Assembly: GCF_024918955.1 (NCBI RefSeq)
Contig: NZ_CP103423.1
Span: 186,001 to 250,000 of the forward strand
From: Mesomycoplasma molare
Lineage (GTDB): Bacteria > Bacillota_I > Bacilli_A > Mycoplasmatales > Metamycoplasmataceae
DNA length: 64,000 nucleotides
Direction: 5' to 3'
A program made the translations under genes and the position numbers. Below are positions 29,301-40,815 of the stretch, piece by piece (positions within the stretch are counted from its first letter, which is position 1; each line of letters opens with the position of its first letter). The notes below the pieces were generated by a model. It had not been told where the DNA came from, did no database searches, and was given only the letters and a program-made list of their open reading frames with translations.

Positions 29301-30347
29301 TTATTTTTTATTAGCAAAGTATTCTCTAACAATTGGCGCTACTTGTTCACCATATAATTTAATTGCTTTTAATAAATCTTCGTGCGGTACTGAACCTGTT
29401 GGTAAGTGTAACATAAATCTATCTAAATCTAATTCTTCCATTAATTTAATAATTTTTCTAGCAACAGTTTTTGGATCACCAACAATCATTGCTCCTTCTT
29501 CAGAAGTCATATGTTCATACGCTTTTTCACTTAGTTCTGTTCAACTTTGTCTTGTTCTTGCAATATTATCTACTAATTGTTTAGTAGGGAAGAAAAATTC
29601 TTTTTTAGCTTTTTCATCTGTTTCACTTATATAACCTCATGAATGCGCTCCTACTTTTAATTTTTCTTCAGAGTGACCTGCTTCTTTACCTATTTTTTTA
29701 TAAGCTTCAACTAAACGTTTAAAAGCAAAAGGATTTCCACCTATGATTGCATATACAATAGGAAGTCCTTTAATCGCAATATTAACGGTAGAATTTAAAT
29801 TACCTCCAGTTGCTACTCATATTGGTAAATCAATTGCTCTAGGATAAACACCTTTAGCATCAATTGATTGAGTTAATTTTCCTTTTCATGTTACTATTTC
29901 ATTTTCTTTTATGTGTAACAACATGTCTAGTTTTTCTGTAAATAGCTCGTCATAGTCTTTCAAATCGTATCCAAATAATGGGAATGATTCGATAAATGAT
30001 CCTCTTCCGACCATTATTTCAGCTCTTCCTTTTGATAATGCATCAACGTGAGCAAAATTTTGATATATTCTTACTGGGTCAGCAGAAGAAAGGACTGTTA
30101 CAGCACTAGTTAATTTAATATTTTTTGTATTTACAGCTCCAGCAGCTAAAATCATTTCTGGGCTAGAAATAGCAAAGTCTTCTCTATGGTGTTCTCCAAC
30201 AGCATAAAGATCTAAACCAACTTTATCAGCCAATTCAATCTCTTCTATCATGTTTCTAATTCTTAAATCATGAGAAATAACTTTTCCTGTTTTTTCAAGA
30301 ATAGTAGTTTCTCCGAATGTAGAAATTCCTAATTCAACTTTTTTCAT
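29301..30347 (-). CDS. LLM class flavin-dependent oxidoreductase (luciferase-like monooxygenase)
   Basis: The 348-aa protein has the bacterial luciferase-like TIM-barrel pattern: LGISTFGE at the N-terminus, [19 protein letters not shown], then [20 protein letters not shown] and [12 protein letters not shown]. Near the C-terminus is [12 protein letters not shown]. Enzymes of this group use FMNH2 and oxygen on unknown small substrates; the substrate here cannot be predicted. UGA-Trp codons at VTWKGK, LPIWVATGG and elsewhere keep the frame whole. It has its own terminator and no partner gene in the same direction close by. Confidence 0.88.
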
Positions 30348-30475
30348 TTTAATATCCCTTTTTAATTATTTTTATGTTTCTATTATATTACTTTTAATAT
30401 ATATTTTTTGAAAAAGTTAATTTTTTATTAAAATTTAGTATTTTTTTTATAGTTTTTGATATTTTCATTTTTTTC

Positions 30476-31174
30476 TTATAATAAATCTTTTTTTGTTATT
30501 TGAATATATTCCCCGATTTTTAGATCATCAGGCAATAATAAATTATTAAAAGAAATTCTTTTCAGAAATAATACTTTTAGATTAAATTTTGCAAACATTC
30601 TTTTTACTTGATGAAATTTTCCCTCTCTTATTGTAAGATGAGAGGAATTTTTATTTAGTATTTCTAATTCAGAAGGTAATACCTTTTCATATTCATTAAT
30701 TCAAAAGCCTTCTTTAAATTTTTCAATTAAATTTGTTGGTATTTCATTATCTAGTTCTACATAATAAGTTTTACTAACGTGTTTTTTAGGGCTTAATAAA
30801 TTATGGGTTATTTCCCCATCATTGGTAATGATTAAAAGACCCTCGGTATCTTTATCTAGTCTACCGATAGTGTGTAAATTTTTATATTTTAAAATCTCTT
30901 TATCTAGCAATTCAAAAACAATTTTATGTAAATTATCTTTATTAGCACAAACATAATTTTGAGGTTTATTTAAAAGAATATAGATAAATTTTTCTTTTAT
31001 TTTTACAATTTGATCATTTATCATTATTTCTATATTTTCAATATTTTCTATTAAAACGCTTTTTGTAATTATTTTTCCATTAACTTTAACTTTTTTATTG
31101 TTTATTAACTTTTTAATTTCTGATCTACTATAGTCGGAATTTTCAGATAATATTTTCTCAATTCTTTGTTTCAT
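30476..31174 (-). CDS. RNA pseudouridine synthase of the RsuA/RluB family
   Basis: Isomerises a uridine in rRNA. The 232-aa protein has an N-terminal S4 RNA-binding segment (RSEIKKLINNKKVKVNGK) and LLNKPQNYVCA. The catalytic-Asp block is GRLDKDTEGLLIITNDGE, followed by KHVSKTYYVEL and REGKFHQVKRMF. These are RsuA-type signatures; whether it modifies 16S or 23S rRNA cannot be read from sequence. It lies eight bases after (downstream in the operon of) the ABC exporter genes. UGA-Trp at GFWINEYEK extends it beyond 30701. Confidence 0.85.
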
Positions 31175-31182
31175 ATTACTTT

Positions 31183-32802
31183 TTACTTTAAATTTTCCAT
31201 ATCAATTATTGCATCGAATTTTTTATAGTGTATTTCATCTAAATTATGATTTATTAATATTAAAGTAATATTTTTATCTTCTATTAAATTATTTAATATT
31301 GTTTCAACATTTTTTCTATCTAAATTAGAAAAAACCTCATCAAAAATTAAAAAAGTTTTTTCAAGATAAAAAGTTCTAGCTAATGAAAGTCTTTGTTTTT
31401 GTCCTTCAGATAATTTTAAAGCATTTTCATTAGATAATAATTTATTTTTTATCTCTTCTAAAAGGTTTGCCTTTTGTAATGAAGCCTCTAATTTGTTATT
31501 TTCCGGCTCTTGTCATAAAACTATATTGTTCATAATCGAATCATCGAAAATGATGTTATCACTATTTAAATATGTAATATAGTTTTTAAAAGAGATATCA
31601 CTTATGTTTTTTATATCTGTATCATTTATTAAAATAGAACCTTTAAAGTTTTCTTCAATGCCTAAAATCAGCTTTAGTAAAGTGCTTTTACCAGAACCAG
31701 ATTCACCTTTTATTAAATATTTTTTTCCTTTTTCAAAGGAGAGGTTAACATTATTAAACACCTTTTCTTCTTTTAAATAAGAAAAGCTTAAATTTTTAAT
31801 TTCTATTTTTTCGATTTCCTGATTTAACTTTAATTTAGAATTCTCTTTCTCTATATTAAATTCTATTTTTTTAATTATGTTTTTTGAAGTTTTAATTTTT
31901 TTAATTTGAGAAATATAGCTAGGTACTGAAGAAATAAGTCTAGGAAATAAATAATTAACAAAAGTTAAGGTAAATATAGTTATATGTTCTACATTTAAGA
32001 ATAATAGAATAGCGATTATAAGAATAGATAAATATTGCAAAATTGCCAAAATTTTATCTGGTATAAATTCATTTAGATTTTGTGCATTATTTATTTTTAA
32101 ACTAGCTTCAAAAAGTTTTTTATTTAATTCTAAAGAATTATCTGCTATTTTTTTGGTTTTATTGGCATAATACAAAATTTTAAAACCATCTAAATAATTA
32201 TCAACTAGTTGAAGAAAATTTGTTCTTGCTTCAGAGAAATCTGTCTGTTTTTTAGTCTGCTTTTTATTAAAGAAAAAAGAAAGAATAATAGAAAATAAAA
32301 TTATTACTATAATTATTGGAATTAGATAAAAACTAATAAAAGCAGCAGTTATTAAGCTCACTAATAAAGCAACAGTATTACCTATAATTTTAATAATAGA
32401 TAAAATCACTTGATCAAAAACAATCATACTATCATTAAAAATAACATTAAAAATTTTTGAACCATCAAATTCATAATTGTTTTTAGCATTACTATCCTGA
32501 AATTTATTAAACACATTTTCAATCAAAGCGTTAATTAATTTCATACGGAAATAAACATCTAATTTTACTCTTCATCAAATTGTAAATTTTGTAAAAAAAT
32601 CAGTAAATAAAATTGCGAATAAAATAACAATAATAGTTTTTAGATCTTTGGTTTTATCATCAATTGAAATGGAAGCTTTTAAAACAATAGATGAAATATA
32701 TGCTATTAGCATACCGAAAACAAAGGAAGATAAAACATTGATTATTTCAGCTATTATATAAAGAATTGTATATTTTTTGGAAGATTTAATTGCTCATTTC
32801 AT
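31183..32802 (-). CDS. ABC exporter half-transporter, second gene of a pair
   Basis: The 539-aa protein has six predicted membrane helices in residues 1-310 and a nucleotide-binding domain with Walker A KGESGSGKSTLLKL, signature LSEGQKQRLSLA and Walker B TFLIFDEVFSNLD. Start chosen at ATG 32802 behind GGAGG; it overlaps the first half-transporter by 17 bases. Several UGA-Trp codons (KWAIKS, TIWWRV, LWQEPE) split it under the standard code. The pair should form a heterodimer exporting an unknown substrate (lipid, peptide or drug); both ATP sites look intact. Confidence 0.85.
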
Positions 32803-34381
32803 TTTTTATTTCCTCCATATCAATTATTTCATCATACATTTCGAAATTTTGAGCATGATGACTAATGTTTATAACAGTTAACTCTTTATTATTAAAAAGA
32901 TATTTTTCTATAAAGTCTATGTTTTCTTTGTCGATGTTAGCAAGAGCCTCATCAAGAATTAAAAGATTTTTATTATTAAAAAAGTGTCTAGCAAAATTAA
33001 TTCTTTGTTTTTGTCCTGTAGATAAACTATTAGAAATATTTAGTTTATAGTTGATTTCTAAGTTAGATAAATTTACCTTTTCTAATGCTTCTTTTACTCT
33101 TTTTTCCTCTTTTTCTTCTCAAAGAGTTATATTATTATAAATCGTATCAAAGAACACAAATTCTTTAGAATCTAAATAAGTAAAAAAATTGTTAATTTCC
33201 TGTTTTGAAATTTCTTTAATATTATGTTTGTTTAAAAGTATTTTTCCTTCAAATCCATCTAATTGTTTTGTAAGTATATTAATAAGTGTGCTTTTTCCAG
33301 ATCCAGATCTTCCTTTAATTAAATATTTTCCGCCTTTTTTGAATTCAAAATTAAAGTTTTTAAAAATATATTCACCTTCTTTATATTTAAAACTTAGATT
33401 TTCTATTTTAAGAGTTTCAAATTTTTCTTTCGATATTTCAGATAGCATATTTTCCGGGTATGAGTAACTATTTTGAAATTCTAAAATTTTTTCTTTCAAG
33501 CTTTTATAATGGACAAAAAATCAAGCAGAAGTTCTGAAAGATAAACTGATTTTAAAACTTAAAGCAGGGATTATTATGATTGTAGCAGAAGGTTCGTTAT
33601 GAAATAAGATAAAGTAACCAGTTATAAATAATAACAACATATCAGTAACAGTTATTATGTACCAAGATATAACTTCAATTGAAAATAAGATAGAAAACTT
33701 TTTCATTATTTTTTTTCTAAAAATGGTATTAATATTGTTTAGTTTATTTTTAAAAATATTTCTTATGTTTAGAAAATAAAATAGTTTATAAGTAGATAGA
33801 AAAGAGTTAATTTGAATATTTCCGGTTTCATATTCTTTAATTAATTCTTTTCATTTTTTAGATGTAAAACTAGACATTATTAAAGGAATAATTGTTGTAA
33901 TTATAGAAAATAGTAAAATAAATAAACTTAATGTTAAACTGGAATTAATAGCCAAAACAATAGAAATTACAATAGTGGAAGAATAAAAGAAAAGATCAAA
34001 AAAACTAGCATATATTCTATCCATTATTAATGGAATTTGATCTTGAATTTGAGAAATAAATTTACCTTTTGATTTTTTTTCAAAGTTTAATACACTTTCA
34101 TTCACTATCGATAATAAAATATCCTTCCTTAAGTGAAATTGAATTTTACTAAAAAGTTTATTTCTAAAAAAAAGTTTTATAAGTGCAACCACTATTGATA
34201 AAGTTAAAAGTAAAGCTTCAATAGTTATTCAAATATAAAATTCTTTTTTATTATTTTTTGTGATAAGCTCTAATATTATTCCGGGAATGTAAACAGAAAA
34301 AGTAATTTGAATAGCCATTAAAATTTCTAGAATAATAGCTAGAACTGAAAGTTTTTTTTCTTCTTTTAAATATTTAAACAT
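32786..34381 (-). CDS. ABC exporter half-transporter, first gene of a pair
   Basis: The 531-aa protein has a membrane domain (residues 1-310, about six helices). Its nucleotide-binding domain has Walker A KGRSGSGKSTLINI, signature LSTGQKQRINFA, Walker B LLILDEALANID and switch His in INISHHAQN. It is related to the gene at 31183 and overlaps it by 17 bases, so the two are translated together. Its ATG directly follows the coaX stop. Sequence divergence between the halves points to a heterodimer. The substrate is unknown. Confidence 0.85.
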
Positions 34382-35110
34382 TTACTCTCCTTTATAGTTT
34401 GTTAAAATTAATGATTTTATTACCATTTCATTTATCATTTTTTCTTTAATGAATGATTTTAAATATTTAATATTTCCGCCTGTATAAAATATGGGTAAGT
34501 TTTCTTCGTTATTTTCTTTTATTAAAGACTTTATACTGTAATAATGACCTTTTAATATACCTATAGAAATAGCATCTTTTGTATTTGTACCTAATTTTAA
34601 AGTTTTATCATAATTTAAACTAATTTTTTTTATTTTTGATGCAGAAGAGAATAAAGAAATTAGATTAGTTTCAATACCCGGCATAATAATAACCCCTTCC
34701 AAAATGTTATTTTGAATTTTTGATATTACTGTTGCTGTTCCTAAAGAAACAATAATTCCGCTTTTAAATTTTTCAGAAACAAAAAGAGCATTTAATAAAA
34801 TATCGCTTCCTACCTTAGAAATATCAATACTAGAATTAAGTTTTAAAGAATAATTATTAATTATAAAATCGTTTTTAATGATAGTTGTTTTAATACCAAT
34901 TTCATTTAGGCTTTCTATAATTAATTTATTTAGTTTGGGTTTTACAGAAGAAAGTAAAGCCTTTTTAAATTGAATATTTTCATTTAAAATTTCATTTATT
35001 ATCTTTTCTTTATTTAAATTATGTGATTTAATCTTCTTAATTAGTAGTTTTTTATTTTTATTGTAGTATCCAATTTTTAATAAAGAGTTACCTAAATCTA
35101 AAAATAGCAT
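34382..35110 (-). CDS. coaX: Type III pantothenate kinase (CoaX)
   Basis: Catalyses the first step of CoA synthesis, pantothenate to 4-phosphopantothenate. The 242-aa protein begins MLFLDLGNSLLKIGYY, the actin-fold phosphate loop in which DxGNT is usual (here DLGNS). It then has VGSDILLNALFVSEKF and GIIVSLGTATVISKI, where the family has D and GTA motifs, followed by GVIIMPGIE. Size and motif order fit CoaX. It lies between rsmA and the ABC exporter in a tight minus-strand operon. Confidence 0.8.
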   Translation of the reverse strand: MLFLDLGNSLLKIGYYNKNKKLLIKKIKSHNLNKEKIINEILNENIQFKKALLSSVKPKLNKLIIESLNEIGIKTTIIKNDFIINNYSLKLNSSIDISKVGSDILLNALFVSEKFKSGIIVSLGTATVISKIQNNILEGVIIMPGIETNLISLFSSASKIKKISLNYDKTLKLGTNTKDAISIGILKGHYYSIKSLIKENNEENLPIFYTGGNIKYLKSFIKEKMINEMVIKSLILTNYKGE

Positions 35111-35112
35111 TA

Positions 35113-35889
35113 TTAATTTTTAAAATCCTTAAAAAGTTTTTCATATTCTCCTCATTCTAATTCTTGCGGTCTAATATTCTCTTTTAAATTATTAATTTTT
35201 AATACTTCTAAAATTTTATTTTTTGTAAAAGTTGTTTTTAAATTATTAAACAAAGTTTTTCTTTTCATAGAAAAACAAATTTTAATAAAGTTTAAAAATT
35301 CATTAACATAATTTTGATCTAAATTTTCTTTAAAATTTAAAGTTATAATAGCTGAATTAACCTTAGGTTTAGGTAAAAAACAAGATGGTGGTACAACAAA
35401 TTCCTTTTTAATTTCTGCTAAAAATTGACATGAAACAGATAATTTACTATATTCAGGAGTATTTTTAAGAGCTTTAATTCTATCAGCAACCTCTTCTTGA
35501 ACCATTATTGTCATTTTTGAAAAGAGACTTATATTTTTAAAAATTTTAAAAATTATATCACTAGTTATGTAATAGGGTAAATTAGCCACTAAGTGTTTTT
35601 TTTCTTTTCAATTTAAATCATTTTTTAAAAAATCAGAATTTATGAGTGTAAAATTTTCACCTTTAATTTTGCTATTTAAAATTGATATCATATCACTATC
35701 GATTTCATAAGCTATTAAAGATTTCGCTTCTTTAACTAATAATTCTGTTATAGCTCCTTGACCGGGTCCTATCTCTATAACATCTTTATCTTTAATTTCA
35801 GATACTTCAATAATCTTATTTATTATGTTTTTATCTATTAAAAAGTTTTGTCCTAAATGTTTTTTGGCTTTAATATTTTTATTAATCAT
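35113..35889 (-). CDS. rsmA: 16S rRNA adenine dimethyltransferase (KsgA)
   Basis: Dimethylates two adjacent adenines near the 3' end of 16S rRNA. The 258-aa protein shows KKHLGQNFLIDKNIINKI, the SAM loop VIEIGPGQGAITELL and the catalytic NLPYYITSDIIF, then LPKPKVNSAII. The start overlaps the upstream tatD fusion by one base (TAATG). UGA-Trp codons occur before KEKKHLV and after QELE. Confidence 0.94.
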
Positions 35890-37172
35890 TAAACTTTAAA
35901 AACCCTTTCCACATTTTTTATAATTTGTTCTTTCATTTTTTCTTTTGAAATACCTTTAATTAAAGAAATTGTCTCTAAAACATAAAGAACAAAATAGGAA
36001 TGATTTGTTTTTGATCTAAATGGTTCAGGAGTAAGGTATGGAGCATCTGTTTCTGTAAATATTCTCTCTAAAGGAATCATTTCTATTACTTTCCGCGATT
36101 CAATATTTTTTTTAAATGTTATTACACCAGAAAAAGAAAAATATAAATTAGAAAGCTTTAGAAATTTCTTTGTTCACTCAACGTTTCCGCTGTAGGTGTG
36201 AAAAATAAAGTTTATATTTTGATATTCTTTTTTGTTTAAAATTTTGTATATGTCTTCAAAAGCTTCTCTAATGTGTAAGATAACAGGTAAATTAAACTTT
36301 TTAGCAATTTTAATTTGTGAAATCAATGCATTTATTTGAATTTCCCTTGGTGGGTTATTTTCGTAGTAATAATCTAATCCTACTTCTCCTATAGCAACAA
36401 CGTCTTGATTTATCTCTTTTTCTAGAAGGGCAAAATTATCATTTTCTCTCACATTATTAGGATGAATTCCTAATACAGGGAAAAGGTTTTTGTATTTTTT
36501 ATAAATATTAATTATTTCTTTATTTTCCTTTCATGAAGTAGAAACGAAAAACATTTTCTCTATTCCGTTTTGAAAATTTTCTTGAATTTCTTGATCGGGG
36601 TTGTCGTAGTATTCTAAAAAAGGATGCGTATGTAGATCTATTAATTTTTTTTCTTTTACATCATTAGTTTTTATAGAGTACATTAATGTTTCTTTATCAT
36701 TATCTATTTTTTTTAAAAAAATAGGATGAAACTTTTGTATAACTTTATAAGAAGCGATATTTGATTTACTATGAGTTATTAAAATTTCATCTTGATCAAA
36801 CTCATTTTTTAAAACTAATAGCGCTTTCTCTAAACACAATGTAGCTAGACCTTTATTTCTACATTTAGGATTTGTTCAATATCCTATATTTCCAAATGAA
36901 TCAATTATATTATTATTTTTTTCTGAAATTCGAACATTAAAAAAAGCGGCAATCTCATCAAAATCTTTATCCAAATCTATTAAAAAATAAAATTTTCCCA
37001 TAAGATTCATAGGATTATCAAATGTTCTTAAAGATTTTAAAAATTGTATAACTTTATCAAACTCACTTTTAGTATCTTTTATATTTGCGAAGTTAAAGTA
37101 ATTTTCAAAATCTGTATTAATAAAGACTTGTTTTCATTTTTCGCTTAGTTCCACAAATTTAAAATTAGCCAT
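35889..37172 (-). CDS. GNAT acetyltransferase-TatD nuclease fusion
   Basis: This is one uninterrupted 427-aa frame (with UGA as Trp). Residues 1-165 form a GNAT acyltransferase: strand and P-loop in GYWTNPKCRNKGLATLCLEK (the RxxGxA motif with acetyl-CoA), then LITHSKSNIASYKVIQKF. Residues 176-427 form a TatD-type metal-dependent DNase/amidohydrolase with LIDLHTHPF (His181 and His183), GEVGLDYYY, LHIREAF, FHTYSGN and TETDAPYLTPEPFR, so all metal ligands are kept. TatD is usually about 260 aa alone. The fusion starts at ATG 37172 and overlaps rsmA by one base. The substrate of the GNAT half is unknown. Confidence 0.85.
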
Positions 37173-37256
37173 TTTATTCCTGTCTATTTTGTTTTTTAAA
37201 TAATTATTTTATAATATTTATTAATATTATTTAAATTTTACAACAAAGGAGAAAAA

Positions 37257-38225
37257 ATGCCATTAAATGAAAGAAATGTTCTTTTTGGAATGGAAAATTC
37301 TTTAAATCTAGCAAGAAAAATTTCTAACAAAGTAAAGTTACCCTTAACAGAAATTAAAAAGGAAGTATTTGCAGATGGAGAAGTAATGTTAAGTTCAACT
37401 GAAACAGTTAGAAACTCAAACGTGTTTATAGTAGCTAGCACTCATACACCAGTAAATGAAAATATTATGGAGTTATTGATTTTTATAGATTCTTTAAAAA
37501 GAGCTAGCGCAAAAGAAATAACAGTAATCTTATCATATTATGGATATGCTAGACAAGATAGAAAAGCTAAAGGAAGACAACCTATAGCTGCTAAATTAAT
37601 TGCTAATCTTTTAGAAGTAGCTGGTGCTACTAAAATTATTGCTGTTGACTTACATAATCCTTCTATTCAAGGTTTCTTTAACATACCACTAGATGATTTA
37701 AAAGGACAATATGTTTTAGCTAAAAATTTAAAACAAAAAAATGGAAAATTTACTGTTGTTTCACCAGACCATGGAGGAGCGGTTCGTGCTAGAGTTCTTT
37801 CAGAATTATTATCTAATTCTGTAAAAATAGCCATTATTGATAAAAGAAGAATAGGTACAAATCAAACAGAAGTATTAGGTTTAATAGGAGAGGTAGAAGG
37901 AGAAAACGCTATAATAGTAGATGATATAATTGATACAGGTGGCACTATTTTAAAAGCCGCACAAACTGTTAAAGAAAATGGTGCAAAAACAGTTACTATA
38001 GTAGCTACTCACGGAATTTTTTCAAAAGGATTTGAGATGTTTGAAAATAGTCCTTATGTTGACAAAGTTTTAATAACAGATTCTATAGAACAAGAATCAC
38101 TTAAAAAATATTCAAAAATAGAGGTTGTTTCTCTTTGTGATTTCATTTCTGAAGTTATTATTGCAACAATTAATAAATCTTCAGTGTCTGATATTTATAA
38201 AGGTTTTAAAAATGAACTTTTATAA
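37257..38225 (+). CDS. prs: Ribose-phosphate pyrophosphokinase (PRPP synthetase)
   Basis: Makes PRPP from ribose-5-phosphate and ATP, needed here for upp and other salvage enzymes. The 322-aa protein has YYGYARQDRKAKGRQPIAAK, DLHNPSIQGFF, the flexible-loop segment SPDHGGAVRAR and the PRPP loop IIVDDIIDTGGT. It follows a good AAAGGAG site. It is divergent from the GNAT-TatD gene across an 84-base promoter region. Its 3' end overlaps rsmG by 14 bases. Confidence 0.95.
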   Translation: MPLNERNVLFGMENSLNLARKISNKVKLPLTEIKKEVFADGEVMLSSTETVRNSNVFIVASTHTPVNENIMELLIFIDSLKRASAKEITVILSYYGYARQDRKAKGRQPIAAKLIANLLEVAGATKIIAVDLHNPSIQGFFNIPLDDLKGQYVLAKNLKQKNGKFTVVSPDHGGAVRARVLSELLSNSVKIAIIDKRRIGTNQTEVLGLIGEVEGENAIIVDDIIDTGGTILKAAQTVKENGAKTVTIVATHGIFSKGFEMFENSPYVDKVLITDSIEQESLKKYSKIEVVSLCDFISEVIIATINKSSVSDIYKGFKNELL

Positions 38226-38913
38226 AGACAAAGTGAAATCTTTAATAAACGATGAAAAGAAATTTTCTGATTTAGCTATTTATGTTGATCTAATTGAAGA
38301 AAAAAATAAAGTTATGAATTTAACCGGTTTTACAGGCGATATTCTTTGAAAAGAAGGTATATATGAATCGCTAGTTTATATGAAAACTAGCTTTGAAAAT
38401 AAAATTAATGAATCAAACAAAAATTTTTTAGATGTAGGTGCTGGCGCTGGTTTTCCTTCTGTTCCGTTTTTAATTTTACATCCCGAAATTAAATTAACTA
38501 TTTATGAACCTATTAAAAAAAGAGTAGCATTCTTAAATATTGTTAAAGAAAAATTAAAATTAACAAATCTTGTTATATTACCAATAAGGGCGGAAGAGTC
38601 AAAAGATAAAGAGAAATTTGATTTTATTTGTGCAAGAGCTGTTATGGATTTTGGTAAGATATTTGAAATTACTCATCATGTCGCAAAAGTAGGAGCTTAT
38701 ATAAGTTTTATTAAAGGTCCTAAAGTTTTTCAAGAATTAGAAAATTCTAGAAAAATAGTTTCAATTTTTGATGAAGAAATAAATATAGAGCAAATTGATA
38801 TTTTTGAAGATAAACAAAATTATTTAATCAACTACGTAAAAAGAAGTAAAACTCCACAAAATTTTCCAAGAAAATGAGACAAAATTTTAAAAGAAAATAA
38901 TGAAAAATATTAA
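38212..38913 (+). CDS. rsmG: 16S rRNA (guanine-527-N7) methyltransferase RsmG (GidB)
   Basis: Methylates a 16S rRNA guanine with SAM. The 233-aa protein has EEKNKVMNLTGFTGDILW, the SAM loop FLDVGAGAGFPSVPF, then YEPIKKRVAFL and ICARAVMDF, all RsmG features. Start chosen at 38212 inside the end of prs. UGA-Trp at DILWKEG and near the C-terminus extend it to 38913, where it overlaps the next membrane protein gene by 14 bases. Confidence 0.92.
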
Positions 38914-39325
38914 AAGAGAAGTGAATAATAAGATAAAAAATACACTTTATGGAATATTATATTTAAACATTGCTTTCGCTATTCTATTTATAATTATTAT
39001 TTTCATATATTATTTATTTTTTCAAAATTTACTTATTAAAGAAAGAGTTATGTTATATGAATTAACTTATTTTCAACTAAAACATCTAATTGTAGGTATA
39101 TTTTGAATTAGTCCTTTTTTATTAAAATTACTAATATTATTTATAGCAATAATTGTTTTAAAAATTAGACTTGCTTTTTTTATTTTAGAACTAAAAAATG
39201 TAGATATGGAAAATAAAGAAATTAATAATATTTTGTTTTTGTCTTTTATATCTATACTGGTGCCACTTTTATGGATCTTTATTTGGATAAAGATTCGAAA
39301 AGAAAATATTTTATGTAGCATTTAA
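38900..39325 (+). CDS. Four-helix membrane protein of unknown function
   Basis: The 141-aa frame overlaps the rsmG end, so it is the third gene of the prs-rsmG operon. About three to four hydrophobic segments are visible (near residues 16-43, 66-92 and 110-133), with a basic N-terminus. One UGA-Trp. No family recognised. It ends at a bidirectional terminator. Confidence 0.6.
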
Positions 39326-39355
39326 AAAACAAAACATTAACTTGTTTTGTTTTTT
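39324..39355. terminator. Bidirectional terminator between convergent genes
   Basis: AAAAAACAAAAC (39324-39335) pairs with GTTTTGTTTTTT (39344-39355). It serves the prs operon and, with its arms reversed, the minus-strand kinase ending at 39337. Confidence 0.75.
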
Positions 39356-40086
39356 CATTCATTCTTTCTGTTATCTAAAATATCGGAAACTTCTTTAATT
39401 TTTATAAAAAATTCCTTATCATCAAAGGGTTTAACATCTTGAGCGTTAATTCATAATATTATTAAATAAAGCACTAAAATACGATGTTGCAAAACATATT
39501 CATAATCATAATCATCATAAGCATTTAAAAAAGTGGTTTCTTGTTCATCACTTAAACGACAAGATTCTATAAAATAAGCTAAATCAAAATGTTTATCGCC
39601 TTTTGATGCATACTCTCAATCAATGATTCAAATTTTATTATTCTTATCAACTAAAATATTATTAGTTCATAAATCGTTGTGTAATGGAGTATCTTTTTTC
39701 ATGTTTCTTAAAATTAAATTAATTTTTTTATAATATTCTTCTAATACGGGTATTTTTATAGATTTTTCTTTAAGAACTTCTCTATATTTTTTAATTCTAG
39801 CTGCATGATTTGAGTTAGGAAAATTCAATTTAGATTTATGTATTTTTTTCATGATATCAGCAATTTTGATTAAATTTTCATCATTAATTTCAAAACCTTT
39901 ATTTTCTATTCATTCATAACTAATTGATTCTTTAGAATTATCTATTAATTCAGGAATAAAATCTAAACTCTTTAAAATCGAGTAATCTATTTTATGATTA
40001 AATTGATTATATTTTTTTTCTTGAAAGAAAAAATTATCTTTTTTATAAGAAACATTAGTATAGCCATTTTTTATAATTTTTTTCAT
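39337..40086 (-). CDS. Choline kinase/aminoglycoside phosphotransferase family kinase (LicA-like), copy A
   Basis: The 249-aa protein has the protein-kinase-like phosphotransferase core: Brenner's loop TPLHNDLWTNNILVDKNN (catalytic Asp and Asn) and the metal-binding IWIIDWEYASKGDKHFDLAYF. This pattern (LHxDLxxxNIL and IDWEYA) fits LicA-type choline or ethanolamine kinases that phosphorylate lipid head-group precursors. The substrate is not proven. The start at ATG 40086 is 32 bases from that of a related kinase transcribed the other way. UGA-Trp codons occur three times or more. Confidence 0.8.
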
Positions 40087-40118
40087 TTCATAATTATAAA
40101 ATAATTTATAATTTTAAA
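40087..40118. promoter_or_regulatory. 32-base divergent promoter between two kinase genes
   Basis: The whole gap is A/T. It contains TATAATT-like boxes on both strands (TTATAAAAT and TTTATAATTTT) placed a few bases from each ATG. Both transcripts are probably leaderless and compete for the same site. Confidence 0.5.
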
Positions 40119-40778
40119 ATGAAATTTGACGTTTTTCCTGAAGAAATTAGAAAAAAAATTAGAAACTGTAAATTTTTTTATATAGGAAAGCAAAATAAAA
40201 CTTATTTATGTGAATTTGAAAAAGAGTTGGTTCAGGTAAGGATTAAAAATAATAATTTTGTAAATTATGAAAATGAATCTCAATTTGTTAGCTATCAAAA
40301 GGAATTTCTTTATTATGATAAAGGAAATTACATAAAAAAGTGATTTTCCGGAAAAGAAATAAGTAAAGTTTTCTTAACAAAAAAAATAAAACTTTCAATT
40401 TTAAAAAAACTAAATGAATTTTCAAAACTTAATTCCAAAAATATAGAAACTTTTAATTGAAATCAATTAGAAATAAAGGATAAAAAATTTAACAAAATTA
40501 TCTATAAATATAAAAATATGCCTTTAGTACTTTCTCACGGAGATTTAAGACCAAAAAATGTATTATTAAGCAAAAATAAAGAAATAAAATTAATAGATTT
40601 TGAGTGAGTTAGAAAAAATTACCTTTTATTTGATTTAGCTCACTTATATTTGTATTTTAGAATTGAAAAAAAACTAATTACTAAATTTTTTTTAATTCAA
40701 AATAAAGAATTAAATGACTTCATTTATTTAGTTAAAAAATTTAATCTAGAATGAGAAAAAAAATATTATAAAGATTAA
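40119..40778 (+). CDS. Choline kinase/aminoglycoside phosphotransferase family kinase, copy B
   Basis: The 219-aa protein has VLSHGDLRPKNVLLSKN (catalytic Asp and Asn) and IKLIDFEWVRKNYLLFDLAH (metal-binding Asp), the same fold and motifs as the divergent kinase at 39337 but clearly different in sequence. The N-terminal lobe is short (FFYIGKQNKTYLCEF). It ends just before the gpmI ribosome binding site. UGA-Trp codons at KKWFSG and FEWVRK keep it whole. Confidence 0.75.
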
Positions 40779-40815
40779 AAATGGTAAAATTTATATTATA
40801 TTTAAGGAGGAAAAA

